Source of the DNA: Formicarius rufipectus
Lineage: Eukaryota > Chordata > Aves > Passeriformes > Formicariidae
Direction: 5' to 3'
Length of the DNA: 64,000 nucleotides
Assembly: GCA_013399695.1 (NCBI GenBank)
Contig: VXAU01000928.1
Coordinates: 232,815 to 296,814 of the forward strand
Part shown: positions 36,490 through 47,085 of the stretch, in pieces
How positions within the stretch are numbered: the first letter of the stretch is position 1
How the letters are laid out: the number at the start of each line of letters is the position of its first letter
Translations under genes and position numbers: made by a program
Notes under the pieces: generated by a model
Databases searched by the model: none
What the model was told of the DNA's origin: nothing
The model's input: the letters and a program-made list of their open reading frames with translations, nothing else

Positions 36490-36660
36490 TGTTTTAAATA
36501 CGAAATTGTCAAGATGCCGGGGAGCAGGGGGAGCAGCGAGCACTTGAGGCACGCTGAGTGATGTGATGGAGGAGCAGCCGCGCGGGTAAACAAAGGCTGC
36601 AGCAGGAGACGCGGAGAGACGGAGCGAGCAACCCGAAAGAGGAAACTACTCACCTGCAGC
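36490..36660. other. Modest CpG-rich patch
   Basis: CpG dinucleotides are clearly denser here than in the surrounding DNA (for example agccgcgcgggtaaac and gacgcggagagacggagcg). It is short of a classical CpG island in length. It may belong to the adjacent regulatory block, and no transcription start can be shown. Confidence 0.4.
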
Positions 36661-38100
36661 CCGTGCTTGCCGCTCCTCAGCACGTTTGTGCTCAAGCCCC
36701 AGTTAATGAGAGGAGCCTGTCTGAAAGCTCGGCACTTAGAGTGGGTTGGGTTTTTTTCCCCTCTAGTTTGTTTTGTTTTGTTTTATTCTGGGAACAGAGC
36801 TCAGCTGCACAGGAAGAGGGAGGTTTGACACGCACAGATGTGACAAGTGCAGGGGGACACTGCCTTGTGCCCCACACCCCTCAGCTGGGGCTGCCAGTCC
36901 TGTTCTCTTGGCTGCTTTTATTTGCTCCCTCCTTGGGGACAGCAGGACACGGGGCTGCACCCAGCCGGGGCAGGGACACACCAAAGGCTGCACCAAGCTA
37001 AAAACAGCCTTCCTGCTAAAAGATCAAACTGAGAAACACCTGGCTGTTCAGAGCACGTTGCTGCTACACCGCAGAGTGCCTGGGGTGCTGCTGCAGTCCC
37101 CCCAGCCTGGCATGGTCCCCGGGGGCAGGATGCAGGATGCTGTGCAGATAAAAGCACAGACAGTTTGTGTTTGTTTTGCTTAGTGACAGCTCTAGATTTT
37201 AATGTTTGATCACAGCAGGCAGGGAGGTCCTGCAGGGATTTCAAAAGATACTCTGTCCCCATGCACCGACATGCATTTTCTTTACATTAAATGAGTGTGT
37301 GTCGCCTGCCTCGCTGGAAAATAACTAGTTTGGGCCTAATGCAAATTGGGCTTAGTGCAAGCACGAGACACATATTGCTGCTGGGAGGAATCTGTTCTGT
37401 TTTGCTGCGTCTCAAAATCCTCTGTCCCCTGTCTCTAAAGCCTCTGTCCCACGGCACTACCGATGCACTTGAACTCCAGTGCCAGTGTAGGTGTGCTGGG
37501 TCCTGCCATCCCCACCAAGGGACAGAGGTGACACCTGCCCTTTGCCAGACCAGGGACCCCTCAGGACTGCCTGCTAATCCATTTTGGGCAGCTTGCACCT
37601 CATTTTAGCACCGGTGTATCCCTCATTTAGGTGGTGTAGCAAGCCCTGGTTTGCACTTGTCCTTCCTGATGCCCTCCGCTCCTTCAGCAGCAGAAGCAGC
37701 AGGAGATGAACACGTTGAGCTCTTTGTGGGGCACATCCAAGGCCTGGAAGCAGTGCTGAGGTGGCTCAGTGTGCCTGCCACAGCTGGCTGTCCTCAATCC
37801 AAGCCCTGTGTGCCCAGCTGTGCAGAGCTGCCCAGTCTCCACGGGGATGGGCTCATCTGCTGAAGCTGAAACCGGCTCAGTGGTTTCTTGGAGCGGGTTT
37901 TTGCAGCTTGGCTTCTGCGAGCTCAGGGTCTCTCCTCCCCTCATCATCTTCAGATGGCAGGAGAGGGACTTGGGTGGAAGTGGCCAGGGACAGCAGGGGC
38001 CATGGCTGGATGGCCCGTGGGGAGGAGGGCACAGCCTGCAGCGGGATGTGAAGAGTAGAGAGGTCTTCTCCCGCGCTGATGACAGCGGGCAGCGCTCCCA
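36661..38100. other. GC-rich non-coding DNA, no gene seen
   Basis: This GC-rich stretch has many overlapping open frames on both strands (up to 147 codons, 37684-38127 minus). None has a domain or ordered composition, and opposite frames are open over the same bases, so I treat them as compositional artefacts. Confidence 0.5.
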
Positions 38101-38340
38101 CCGCCACGGAGGCCACCGCAACTCCATCGCTCCTTAATTATCTGGAATTACAGCGCTGCTCTCGCCCTTTTTATGTGATGGTGGAAGAAATCAGGATGTA
38201 CGTTAATTATCTAATCCGTATGTAAAGTGTCACATATAATTTTCCCGGAGCAAAAGGTTCTAGCTTTAAGACCTGCATCGTCTCTTAATAACCATGTGTG
38301 AGGGGAGAAAATAATATCCAGATATATGGTTATTACAGTG
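38100..38340. promoter_or_regulatory. Candidate conserved element with repeated homeodomain word
   Basis: The 10-mer TTAATTATCT occurs twice in the same orientation, at 38134-38143 and 38203-38212, 69 bp apart. The second copy runs into CTAATCC, a bicoid/OTX-like core. Downstream, TAATAACCAT (38286-38295) and ATGGTTATTA (38326-38335) form a perfect inverted repeat. The block is repeat-free and lacks long frames. It is a strong candidate for a conserved developmental enhancer, but this is inferred from motifs. Confidence 0.38.
38286..38335. repeat. Inverted repeat with 10-bp arms
   Basis: TAATAACCAT (38286-38295) and ATGGTTATTA (38326-38335) are exact reverse complements separated by 30 bases. 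They could be paired factor sites in opposite orientation. Confidence 0.85.
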
Positions 38341-39149
38341 GTCGTTGGCCACTCTTGCTCCTTTCCCTGCTTTTGGGGCAGTGTCTGTTACAGAGCCTTA
38401 CACTTGCAGGGTGACCTTTAAAGAGTCCCACACTGCAGCTTGTGACCTGGCTGGGTTGCAGGGAATTGAGAGCACAAACCCAGTGCTTGTTTTTGTTGTT
38501 GTTGCAGAAGTACAGTCTGAATCAGAAATACCTTTGGGTCTCTTAGGTGGTTTGTTGGCTGGTTATTTTTCTCTTGTCTGCATGTGGAAAAGAGGGGAAG
38601 ACCCCACAGCTTCCCTTTGACTAAGACACATGGCAGCTAAAGAAGTCGATTAAGAAAATCAGTATTGCATTTATTAGCCTCCATCTATGATGCATGGTGT
38701 TATGCTAATATGCATGAATTAATTACTGTTATTAATTCAATTGAATTAATTTGATATAACTGATGTGTGCAGTGAAGATTTGTGGTGAGTGAGTGAGAGC
38801 TGCTTTTAAAAGGTGGTGCAGACATAGGCTGGGCTGATGTGAGTGGGAGGGGGGGACGGGCTCTGCAGCAGCCCCAGCACATCTGTTTGCACCACCTGAT
38901 CCGGCACAGGAGCTGTGAGACCTGTTTATCTCCCATCTCCTTCCCCTCCCTCTGTGGTCTGCTCATGACTCTATCCCCTCCTGCCATTAGGAGCATCCTA
39001 ATGTTTCGTTTCAGTAGGAGACTCCTGCTGAAGGCAGGTAACGAGTAATAATGATTTTTGGGTAACCTGAAAAGTGAGAGGAAAGGAGATGATGCAGTCC
39101 CACCCTCATATGGGGCAGGAACCCAGTGTCCAGCCACAAGGAGCAAAAG
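38341..39149. other. Unique non-coding DNA with a palindrome
   Basis: No gene is supported. It contains the perfect palindrome at 38731-38750 in an AT-rich setting. A 174-codon minus-strand frame (38700-39224) is the longest in the window. It begins inside the antisense of the downstream CR1 copy and shows no domain, so I reject it as a gene. Confidence 0.5.
38731..38750. repeat. Perfect 20-bp palindrome
   Basis: attaattcaa (38731-38740) is followed at once by its reverse complement ttgaattaat (38741-38750). Both halves contain ATTAAT/ATTAAT-type homeodomain cores. A related gaattaattac word lies just upstream at 38717-38726. Confidence 0.9.
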
Positions 39150-39388
39150 GTAGGGAAACAGGATGAAAAAGGAAGGAGCAGAGAGAAACAATTCTTCCCT
39201 GTGAGGGTGGGGAGGTCCTGGCACAGGTTGCCCAGAGAAGCTGTGGCTGCCCCATCCCTGGAGGTGTCCGACTCCAAGCTGGATAGGGCTTGGAGAAGTC
39301 TGGTCTAGTGGAAGGTGCCCCTGCCCATGGGTTGGACTAGATGGTCTTTAAAGTTCCCTTCCAGCCCAAGCCATTCTGCGACTATGAA
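39150..39388 (+). mobile_element. CR1 LINE 3' fragment
   Basis: The + strand CR1 tail has a clear core from attcttccctgtgagggtgg (39190), cctggcacaggttgcc, cagagaagctgtggctgc, catccctggaggtg, gcttggagaagtctggtctag, tgcccctgcccatggg and ttggactagatggtc to aagccattctgcgactatg. About 40 bases upstream of the core are degraded CR1-like sequence, so the 5' boundary is approximate. The terminal ATTCTRTG unit survives as attctgcgactatg. Confidence 0.93.
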
Positions 39389-40987
39389 TTAGCAGTTCAG
39401 AACAGGAAAGAATTCCCTTTGCCTGTTTTTGGGTCCCTTTGAGGGTTTGCTGACAATTCGTCCCATGAGCTTTGTGCAGGGAGGCAGCAAAAGTCCTCAA
39501 CTCCTTCAGAACCTCTGCAAGAAGTGAGGGTAAAGTCTGATCCCAAATATCAGCACAGGAAACCAGCTCTCGAGTGTCAGGCGGGGAAACATCTCAGGGC
39601 CCCTTTGTACACTGAGAACAGTGCAACATGTAGCTTGTGAACTGCTGCCAGGCTGTGAAATATTTGCATAAATTATTAGGGGGAAAATTTAGCTCAGCTT
39701 GAAAAAGCTGCAGCTTGCAAGCTGCTCCCGAGCAGAAGCGAAACCCCTCGTGTGAATTATTTGTCAGAGATTTGCTCTCATGTTGTGGCACAGAAGCTGC
39801 CTACGTTGTTGAGGAAAAGAGATCTCAGTGGCTGATCAGAAAATAAAGCTCCAGATGCTGTTTCAGTTGTAAAGCCAGGGATGGGACGTGGCATGACAGG
39901 GGTTATCTCCAGAGGTCAGGGACGTGCTGGGACAGGAGGACCCAAGGCCAGCACTGGAGAGGGGCTAGAGCTGTGCACAAGGCCTCCCACGGCACCTGCT
40001 CTCTACAGTGGTGCTCTGAGCTGTAAGACTAATTAATAAAAGGTAAATTAAAAATATCTACCGCTAGTCCTGTGCACCCCCCAGTGCCCAGCACGGACCC
40101 CTCAGGCAAAGCTCAGCATCCTCGAGCTGCCAGGGCTGTGTCACATTCCTAAAATGACTGTAATTGGTATTCCACAAGACAAACTGCAGGACTCACAAAG
40201 GCCATCACTCCTCCAGATCATTCAATCATGTTGAAGACCAAACTTGCAATTGCTCTTAATGGAAATGCAGAGCCCAGGAGTCTTTCTGTTAGGAAGGGAG
40301 AACCTGTAGTTTTCGGTGACCTCTTTTGGGTAGCAGAGTGGCAGCTAATTGCAGCTCATAGAGTTGACAGATGTCCCTGCTTCATGCAGCAAATCGGTCA
40401 CATCTCTTGATAAATATGAGGCCTTCTGCTATTATATATGAGTCCCATGCTTTAACCATCCTCCTAATTCATTTCATTTCAGTTTTCCAATAGGTTGGAG
40501 ATATTTTACTGAAATTTCCTCTCCCCCCCCCACCCCTGTGTGGAAGTGTTTGCTGCTGTTATTTACTGTATCTTGTTCTCTGTTTTAGTCACCCATCAGT
40601 TGCTGACAGTCTACATTATGTCCTCTGCCTGTGGCTTAAGAAGGGGGGCAGACTAGTTTTACCCTGGGGATGACTCCCTAAAGCAGAGCTGCTGCCTCTT
40701 GCTTCTCTCTGCCCTTCCTGGGACTACAGGGTCATCCCAATCCAGGGCAGCATTCTCCTCTGCTCCCAGCCCATACCTGATCCCACTCCTGCCCACAAAG
40801 CTTCCTCTGCCTGGGCTTCAGTGGCCACTGGTGATCCCTTCCCTGTTGGATGTATCTGTCATCAGCCCCTTCCCTGCCCTGTGGTTGGATTGGGTCCTGC
40901 CTTGGAGGGATGTCATATTGCATCTCCCCAGCATCCTTATTTTCCTCCTTTTCACCCTGCAGAGAAGCCTGGGGCAGGAAGGATGTC
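39389..40987. other. Unique non-coding DNA, no gene seen
   Basis: No gene is supported. A C-run lies at 40523-40531. The interval 40020-40060 is AT-rich with gactaattaataaaagg. GC-rich 40.68-40.98 kb gives short mirrored open frames. Confidence 0.5.
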
Positions 40988-41278
40988 CATCATAGGTGAT
41001 TTGGGTTGAGAAAAACTTTAAAGTTCATTTCATTCCAACCCCTCTTCAGAGACACGTTCCACTATCCCAACTTGCTCCTCGCCCTGTCCACCAATGGCCT
41101 TGGACACTTCCAGGGATGGGGCAGCCACAGCTTCTCTGGGCATCCTGTGCCAGGGCCTGCCCACCCTCAGAGGGAAGAATTTCTTCCCAATATCCCTCTA
41201 GCCCTGCCCTCTGTCAATGTGAAGCCATCACCCCTGGTCTTATCACTACATGCCCTTGGCAAAAGGCTCTTCCAAGAA
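40988..41278 (-). mobile_element. CR1 LINE 3' fragment
   Basis: Minus-strand CR1. On the + strand it shows catcataggtgatttgggttg (decayed terminal unit), a cattccaacccctcttcagagacac block, gatggggcagccacagcttctctg, catcctgtgccagggcctgc, agggaagaatttcttcccaatatc, tcaatgtgaagccatcacccc and cactacatgcccttgg. The ctgcccatggcaggg block is decayed, and a deletion around the cttgctcctcgccctgtcc words makes this one of the more diverged copies. Homology ends at about 41278. Confidence 0.9.
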
Positions 41279-41452
41279 AACTTCTTCTCCATGATGAAGA
41301 CTCTGAGCTCTCCCTGGGTCACTGCTTCTTTCCCCATTATACCTGAGGGGGCTGTTTGCCCTGTCCACCACACACAGCTTTTCCCTGTCCAGTCCAACCC
41401 TCATGGCCTGGTTGCAGATGGGACTTGGCACTGAAACTCTTTGCTGAGATGA

Positions 41453-41502
41453 TTTTCTTTCTTTTTTTTCTTTTTTTCTTTCTTTCTTTTTTTTTTTTTT
41501 TT
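41453..41502 (+). repeat. T-rich tract with CTTT units
   Basis: T runs are interrupted by single C bases (TTTC, CTTT units), ending in about 20 T. Confidence 0.85.
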
Positions 41503-41754
41503 AGAGCAATTTTTAAATTTTAAGAAAGGAATCTGGACTGCAAGCTGGGATGGGGCAGAGCTCTGCAATTTGCATAGTCAGAAACCTTGTCATCCAGTGA
41601 TGCTTCTCACGAGGGGCTCCTGTCCTCTTAAAAACCTTCAAAGCAGTGAGTCTCGCAGCGAGTCCCACTCTCAGCAGGTCCTGGGACTTAGTCAGTGCCA
41701 CCAGGCAGAAAGGGGTTTCCTTTATTTGTGCATGTGTGTGCACATGAAGGTGCA

Positions 41755-41915
41755 TTAATTATACATTTAATAAATGTATTTATTATTCATAGAGAAGTAT
41801 TAAAGTACTTTATGTTTATTAATTATACAGCTAATATATACAGGTGAAAAGACACTAAGTACATATATATTTAATATATAGGTGAAAATCTGTACTGTAA
41901 ATATATTTTAATTCC
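41755..41915. repeat. AT-rich internally repetitive patch
   Basis: attaattatac occurs twice (41755 and 41818 regions). A tatacaggtgaaaa/atataggtgaaaa word also occurs twice, near 41836 and 41876. atacattta-a-taaatgtat at 41761-41779 is a perfect 9-bp-arm palindrome with one central base. The patch looks like an old duplicated AT-rich simple sequence. Confidence 0.6.
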
Positions 41916-42410
41916 TTTAAGTCCTTCCTGCAAATTAAGCTGATGGCTTTGTGATGCCCCTAAGGACACAGGAAACAACTGCCTGCTGGCTTCTTTACAG
42001 AATCTGGATTATCCCATCCCCTCTCAGCTTTTTGCAAACCAGACCCCAGCTCATTCAGACTTTCACTGCAGGTGGATCACATCTGTACAGCTTTCATTTG
42101 GCCACCCAAGGGAGGTCCCTGTGGGGCACTGGGTGGCACCAGGTGTCCCCAGACAGCTGCTCACCCTCAGTGGCTTCTCACCAAATAGTTCCAGAAAGAT
42201 GCTGCCTCTTTCCTAGGGGGACAGAAGGGACCTCACCACCCTATGCTAAAACCACCTGTGATGGGAACCCAGGCCACCACCACACAGTCCTGGGCATGGA
42301 GGATGCTCATGAGAAGCAAGAGGCTCTTGGAGCTGCCTCAGTGGTTCATGCGTGGGTCTGAAGGTATGGCCTAAACTCACACAGCCTGTGACATAAGAAC
42401 TAGCACAATT

Positions 42411-42472
42411 TTCCTTTTTTTTTTTTCAAGTGTTTTTTTTCATCTTTTGGGGTGTTTTGTGGGAGTTTTTTG
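42411..42472 (+). repeat. T/G-rich low-complexity tract
   Basis: Runs of T, broken by short tcaag and tcatc words, lead into ttttggggtgttttgtggg. Composition is like the other G/T-rich tracts. Confidence 0.75.
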
Positions 42473-44364
42473 GACTAACTTGTGTAGCTGGAAATAGCAA
42501 AGGATTTAGTCATATCAGCCACTCTTTCATTTGGAAATATTTTACTGTAGGGGCAAGTTTCTCTCTAATAGTTCTCTTCTGGGAGGCTTCAGGAACTGTT
42601 TTCACCCCTAAAGACTGAGTTCATACCCACAGCCCTCCACAACACCACCGTGCACCCAAGCTGGGGAGCTCAGCTCCTTGGACAGACAGACCTCAGCAGG
42701 GTCAGCGGGGTCTGTTGGGGAATTTTAGCTGTGTCTCATCCAGAATAACTGCAGAGCAGTTCCCAAAAGTTCCTTGCAGGGAGCCATACCACACCCCCAC
42801 TCCTGGATGAACCTGCCCCAGCTCTCCTTGCAGATCAGCAGGTCGAGGTACAAATGAGCCCACTGATACCTTGTGGTAATTAATAGTGGATTTCACTTTT
42901 TTCCCTCATATGGTTTTTTTTTCCTATCCCTTTGTTCTTCTGCTGTGTGACATGTAGGAGAGTTGTAAGACTCCACTCTCTCTCTCTCACCTGGATTTGC
43001 TCTGCCCTTTCTGGTGGATAGAAGGGATTTGAGTATATTAACTTAATTGGCAAATGTATTGTTCAGACAGTTGGGACAGAGCTGCCTGCCTGCAGCAGCT
43101 GCTGGGTTAAGCCGCTCCTAGAAGCTTTTTTTGGCACCTCTTGTGATGCTTGGGCACCTCCCCACCAACCCAGGGTCACCCATCTTTGAACTGCTCTTGA
43201 GGAGTACTGCATGGTGGGCTTAAGGAAAAGGTGCTTTGGGGAAAATGGGAATAAACAGAAAAACAGGAGGTTGTGGGAGCTGCTTGTCCGAGATGCATGG
43301 GAAAACTCAATGTGTGGCACATGGGATTGGGATGGGGCACTACACACCTGGACACTGCATTTCTGTCAGCATTATCAGCCATCCAAATCCAATAAATAGC
43401 TTCCTAAATCTCATCTTCTTGGCCATTTTGTGCTTAAGAAAATGGAGTTTCAGTGCCCTTTTGTAGGCCAGGTGCCTTCAGTTCACCTGATGCTCTGAGT
43501 ACATTGTGCTGAGGCTGCTTTACAGGGCTGGTTGATCCCGAAGGCGACAACAAAGTTGAAGGTTCCAGTGTTTGGACATGGATCTGGCACCTGGAGAGGG
43601 TTTCCTCAGATGATTATTTAGGTGGCAAATAATCCAGCAAAGGGGCAGTTTTATCCACTGACGGCTCTTGCTGGAGCTACAGCAGCCCTGAGCTCTCTGG
43701 GGCTGGGCAGGGGATGTTGAAGGAGCCCCCATGTATGTAGAAGAAGAGGCTGGCATGAATTTTATAGCTGTGATGGAGGCAGAAATTCCTCATCTCTAAT
43801 ACTGTGGCCATGTAAGAAGCTTGAGTGCATGCAGTGGTATTGGCATTTCTTGATAAGGAAGCAGATTTCCAGCAGACAGCAAGCCATGACAAGAAAAATA
43901 GCTAAATTTCTCCGAGGGTATTGATGGATTCCCAGAGAAACACTGTCACTCCAAAAATGAACCATCCCCTTCAGTCAAATGTGTCTCTAATGAAAAATAT
44001 ATATCCACAGACTTTCTTTCAGCCTGTATTATTAATGTGACCTTTACTCAACTGCTTCCCTCTCCTTTTGATTTCTGTGAATAAACGTAATTAGGAAGGT
44101 GTGTGCTGCACACGCTGCTGTGCTTCAGCGAGAGGCTGGGGAGGCAAAGGAGATGGTTCCCAATTAGCTCCTTCAGTAATGTAAAGACAGTGGCAAGTGG
44201 AGACTTAGCCTGGGTTTAAGAATGCTTTTGAGGAGGTGGGAAGGGTCTTGGATGGGGGGTTCAAGGAGGCAAGCCTAGACATGGACCCAGGATACAGCAG
44301 TTTCATGGCATTGGGGCAATTCAAAGTGGCTGAAGGCATGATTAAGGTTAAAAGCTTTTCCCCA

Positions 44365-44510
44365 GAAATACATTCCCTGGAAGTGTTCAAGGCCAGGTTG
44401 GACAGGGCTTGGAGCAACCTGGTCTAATGGAAGGTGTCCCTGCCCATGGGCAGCGGGGGTGGAACAAGATGATCTTGATCTTCCAAATGAACCTTTCTGT
44501 GATTCTGTGA
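44365..44510 (+). mobile_element. CR1 LINE 3' fragment
   Basis: A short + strand CR1 tail: attccctggaagtgttcaag, gccaggttggacagggcttg, gagcaacctggtctaatgg, aaggtgtccctgcccatggg, gatgatcttgatcttccaaa, then the terminal tgtgattctgtgaaat (about two ATTCTRTG units). Truncation lies just upstream of the ccctggaag block. Confidence 0.93.
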
Positions 44511-46260
44511 AATAGTTGCTTTCTAACACTGCACAGAGAAGTTATCTGGCTCCTGTGAGGAAGAGGAATGGGATTTTTGCAACAGAAACATGGAGTTCTG
44601 AATTGCTCAGTTCAGGTGTTCTCAGCCAAGCTTGCTGCTTGGAAAAAAACCCATGCCTTGTAAAAGCTTTAGCAGCCTGAAAACAAATGGCCCAAAGGCA
44701 GGATGGAGGGAGAGTCTGAAACAGCCTGAGTCTGAATCCTGCTAGGGGTGAGTCTGCCTTTAAATAAAAACAGTATTAAAAAATAAAATTAATTTTAAAA
44801 AGCAATCAAACAGCGAGCCTTCAAGGCAGCAACTTTTCCATGTTTCACTTGTCCCAGGGTAGTTTCCACAGGCCAGAGGAGCATGTGGGCTTGATAAAGA
44901 GCTTGCTAAAACAAAGCAGGAATTTATGGTACTTGGGAAAATTTAGACAACGTGAAGGAAACGTGTGACTGTGTGTCCCTTGGACACAAACACCTGTGGC
45001 TCTTTGTAGGTAGAAATACTCCCTTGAGATAAGGGTAGCTCCTCTCCTCTTGTTTTGCTTTCAGTCTCTGTTTTAGGATCTAATGTGATCATAATCCTTA
45101 CCTCTCCTTGCATTGTTTTCTTCCAGAAAACAAATCTTTCAGCTGAATAGGAGGAATCAAGCTCTTCCTTAGCAAGATGCTGGAGCAGTCTTTGAGGTCC
45201 TTGGTCATAAACACACCCAAAATATTTCAGGAAAGGTTCTTGGAACATGGCAGGAGCTGACTTTTGTGGAAAAGCATTGACTAATATAAGTTTGAAGCCT
45301 TTGGAAAATCAAAATTCAGATGACACATTTGAGGTCCCTTGGCAAAACTCTTCACTGATGGGCACTTAATTATGTGTTCCCTTTTTTTTGGTTGCTGTGT
45401 CCTGGTTGCTGTGCCCTGGTTTGGGGATGAAGCTGGCAGGACATGTCCCTTGGGCACATGCATTGTTGTCTAAAGCATACCTGTTGTCTAAACATACCTG
45501 GAAAAAAAACCCCAAGTATCCTGATCCCAAATCCCTGGTGCTTTTCTCTCCTGTCTTTGTTCTCCCTGTACAAATAAGGGCTGCAGTGTGAACACTGCCT
45601 GTTGTGGCACATAATAAATTCATTCATATTTCTGAAGCACTAAGTAGCGTAGTTGTAATGCTGTGGGCAGGCCTGTGAAAAATGAGTAATTCTGCCTTCA
45701 AAGCAGGGTTGATTTGTGTGAAGGCACGAGTTTGCCCATAACAATGAGGAGAAAACAAAATACTGATGAGCTGTTGCTCAACGAGCATCCTCCCCCTGTG
45801 CAGCGGCAGGGCTGGGGTCCTGAGGAGTGAGGGGCTGCAGGTGACGCACAACCCACGCCAGAAGGCAGCCACAGCCCCAGGGTACCCAAAAATCTGCTTT
45901 CTGAACACTGACATCCACACCCTTACATTCATCTCATTGCTTGCAACACCTCAGAGTAGAAGTTGTGAATAAAACGAGTTGTTGGTGCTAGTTTTTAGCA
46001 TTTAGTGCTTTTGCTTGAGCTGCGTGCGGCTTGTTTTTAACACGGGCTCCTGAGCAGTGGGAAATTGCTGGAAGTGAACTTTGCAGCCGGGCAGAAGTGA
46101 ACTTGCAGAGGCTGCCCAGCACCCAGTGGCATGGCTTGGAATCGCAGCGTGTGTCCCCCATCCCTGCAGAGGTGATGGGGAAAAGGGGGATTTGGGGAAG
46201 ATTTGGTTACGGTCCAGCAGATTGCTGATGAACACGGGCAACCTGGTGGCTGTGTAAGCA
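44511..46260. other. Unique non-coding DNA with small tandem duplications
   Basis: No gene is supported. ggttgctgtgtcct/ggttgctgtgccct (45390-45417) and gttgtctaaagcatacct/gttgtctaaacatacctg (45465-45499) are two small tandem duplications near each other. An A-rich AT patch lies at 44763-44800. Confidence 0.5.
45390..45499. repeat. Two adjacent small tandem duplications
   Basis: A 14-bp unit is repeated with one mismatch at 45390-45403 and 45404-45417. A 17-18-bp unit is repeated with small differences at 45465-45482 and 45483-45499. Two independent slippage duplications within 110 bp is locally unusual. Confidence 0.75.
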
Positions 46261-46264
46261 TAGT

Positions 46265-46700
46265 AAGGGGGGGGAAATAAAAAGGGGGGGCGAGGGAATT
46301 ATTGCATAAATTTATCATCATGAAGTATTTGCTCCACTTTAATATGTGCTTGGGCACGTGTTTGCGTGGGAGGGTTTACACCGACACCATCACACCGGCC
46401 ACAGCTGAGCTGTATTTGCGGGTCCTTTGGTGTAACCCATTAGGGCGTTCTTGCCTCCTAGGTCTAATCAGAGCCAGCAATGCAGGTTGAAGCATTTCAA
46501 GTGTTGTTTTTTACTTTTTTTTATTTTCCTTTATCCGGCTGCCCTTTCCCCGTTGTTATCGAGCGCGGGGCCGTGTTGATTTGCATGCCATTTTGCTTTT
46601 GATCTCCATGGCAACTGCTACCAAATGGCCTGAGAATAATAGAGGTGCTTTTTGGAGCTGTAAGCAGGCTCTGCGCAGAGCGCTGACACCGGAGCTTTGG
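46265..46700. promoter_or_regulatory. Candidate regulatory element with octamer, TCF-like and RFX-like words
   Basis: The left edge has two long G runs, G8 at 46267-46274 and G7 at 46284-46290, which could form a quadruplex. The right part, 46540-46700, is CpG-richer than its surroundings. It contains ATTTGCAT (46579-46586, consensus octamer), TTTGATCT (46598-46605, TCF/LEF-like) and CTCCATGGCAAC (46604-46615, X-box-like RFX half) within 37 bp. No repeat or long frame lies across this motif cluster. The motif reading is inference. Confidence 0.35.
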
Positions 46701-46702
46701 AC

Positions 46703-46745
46703 CTAAATAAATAAATAAATAAGGAGATAGATAAATAAATAAATA
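46703..46745. repeat. (AAAT)n tetranucleotide microsatellite
   Basis: TAAATAAATAAATAAATAAG is interrupted by gagatag and then resumes as ATAAATAAATAAATAA. A C10 run follows at 46809-46818. Confidence 0.9.
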
Positions 46746-46940
46746 ACATTAAAATGAAGATGGTGGTTGTGGCAAGGAGCCTTGTGAGCAGGGCAGCTCC
46801 CTCCCCATCCCCCCCCCCGGATTGCTATGTATGACAGATGCTTTTGACAGCCACTTGAAAGAAATAAATACACTGAGAGAAGGACGTAGGGAGGGATGAT
46901 GCAGCCCAGCAACCGGAGCTCCTGGCACCAGGTTGGCAGG

Positions 46941-47085
46941 TCATGGGATCATAGTTTAGGTTGAAAAAGCCCCATAAGATCGAGTCCAACTCTTAACCCG
47001 GCACTGCCAAGCCCACCTCTAACCCATGTCCCCAGCTTCCACACCCAGGTGTCTCATACATATCTCCAGGAATGGTAGAGGAGGC
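46941..47085 (-). mobile_element. CR1 LINE 3' fragment, other subfamily
   Basis: Minus strand. The + strand reads tcatgggatcatagtttagg (terminal units), ttgaaaaagccccataagatc, gagtccaactcttaacccgg, cactgccaagcccacc, aacccatgtccccagcttcc and a faded aatccctccagggatgg-like word (tctccaggaatgg). The cactgccaag word places it with the copy at 27741 and apart from the other copies. Only the last 145 bp are kept. Confidence 0.88.

Larger units (their letters stand above)
41279..44364. other. Unique non-coding DNA with simple repeats
   Basis: No gene is supported. It contains a long T/C tract (41453-41502), an AT-rich patch with a perfect short inverted repeat (41755-41915) and a T/G tract (42411-42472). 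The open frame at 41951-42361 (136 codons) has no domain. Confidence 0.5.

Noticed and set aside
36490..36660. CpG-island promoter
   Set aside because: The patch is under 200 bp with only moderate CpG density, and no exon or transcript feature adjoins it.
37684..38127. 147-codon minus-strand open frame
   Set aside because: It lies in GC-rich DNA where + strand frames of 96 and 122 codons are open over the same bases. There is no domain, and it runs up to the candidate enhancer block.
38700..39224. Longest minus-strand open frame (174 codons) as a gene
   Set aside because: Its first residues are the antisense reading of a CR1 fragment (39150-39388), the remainder has no domain, and its end lies in AT-rich palindromic DNA.
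41006..41434. 142-codon + strand open frame
   Set aside because: Most of it is the reverse reading of the CR1 fragment at 40988-41278.
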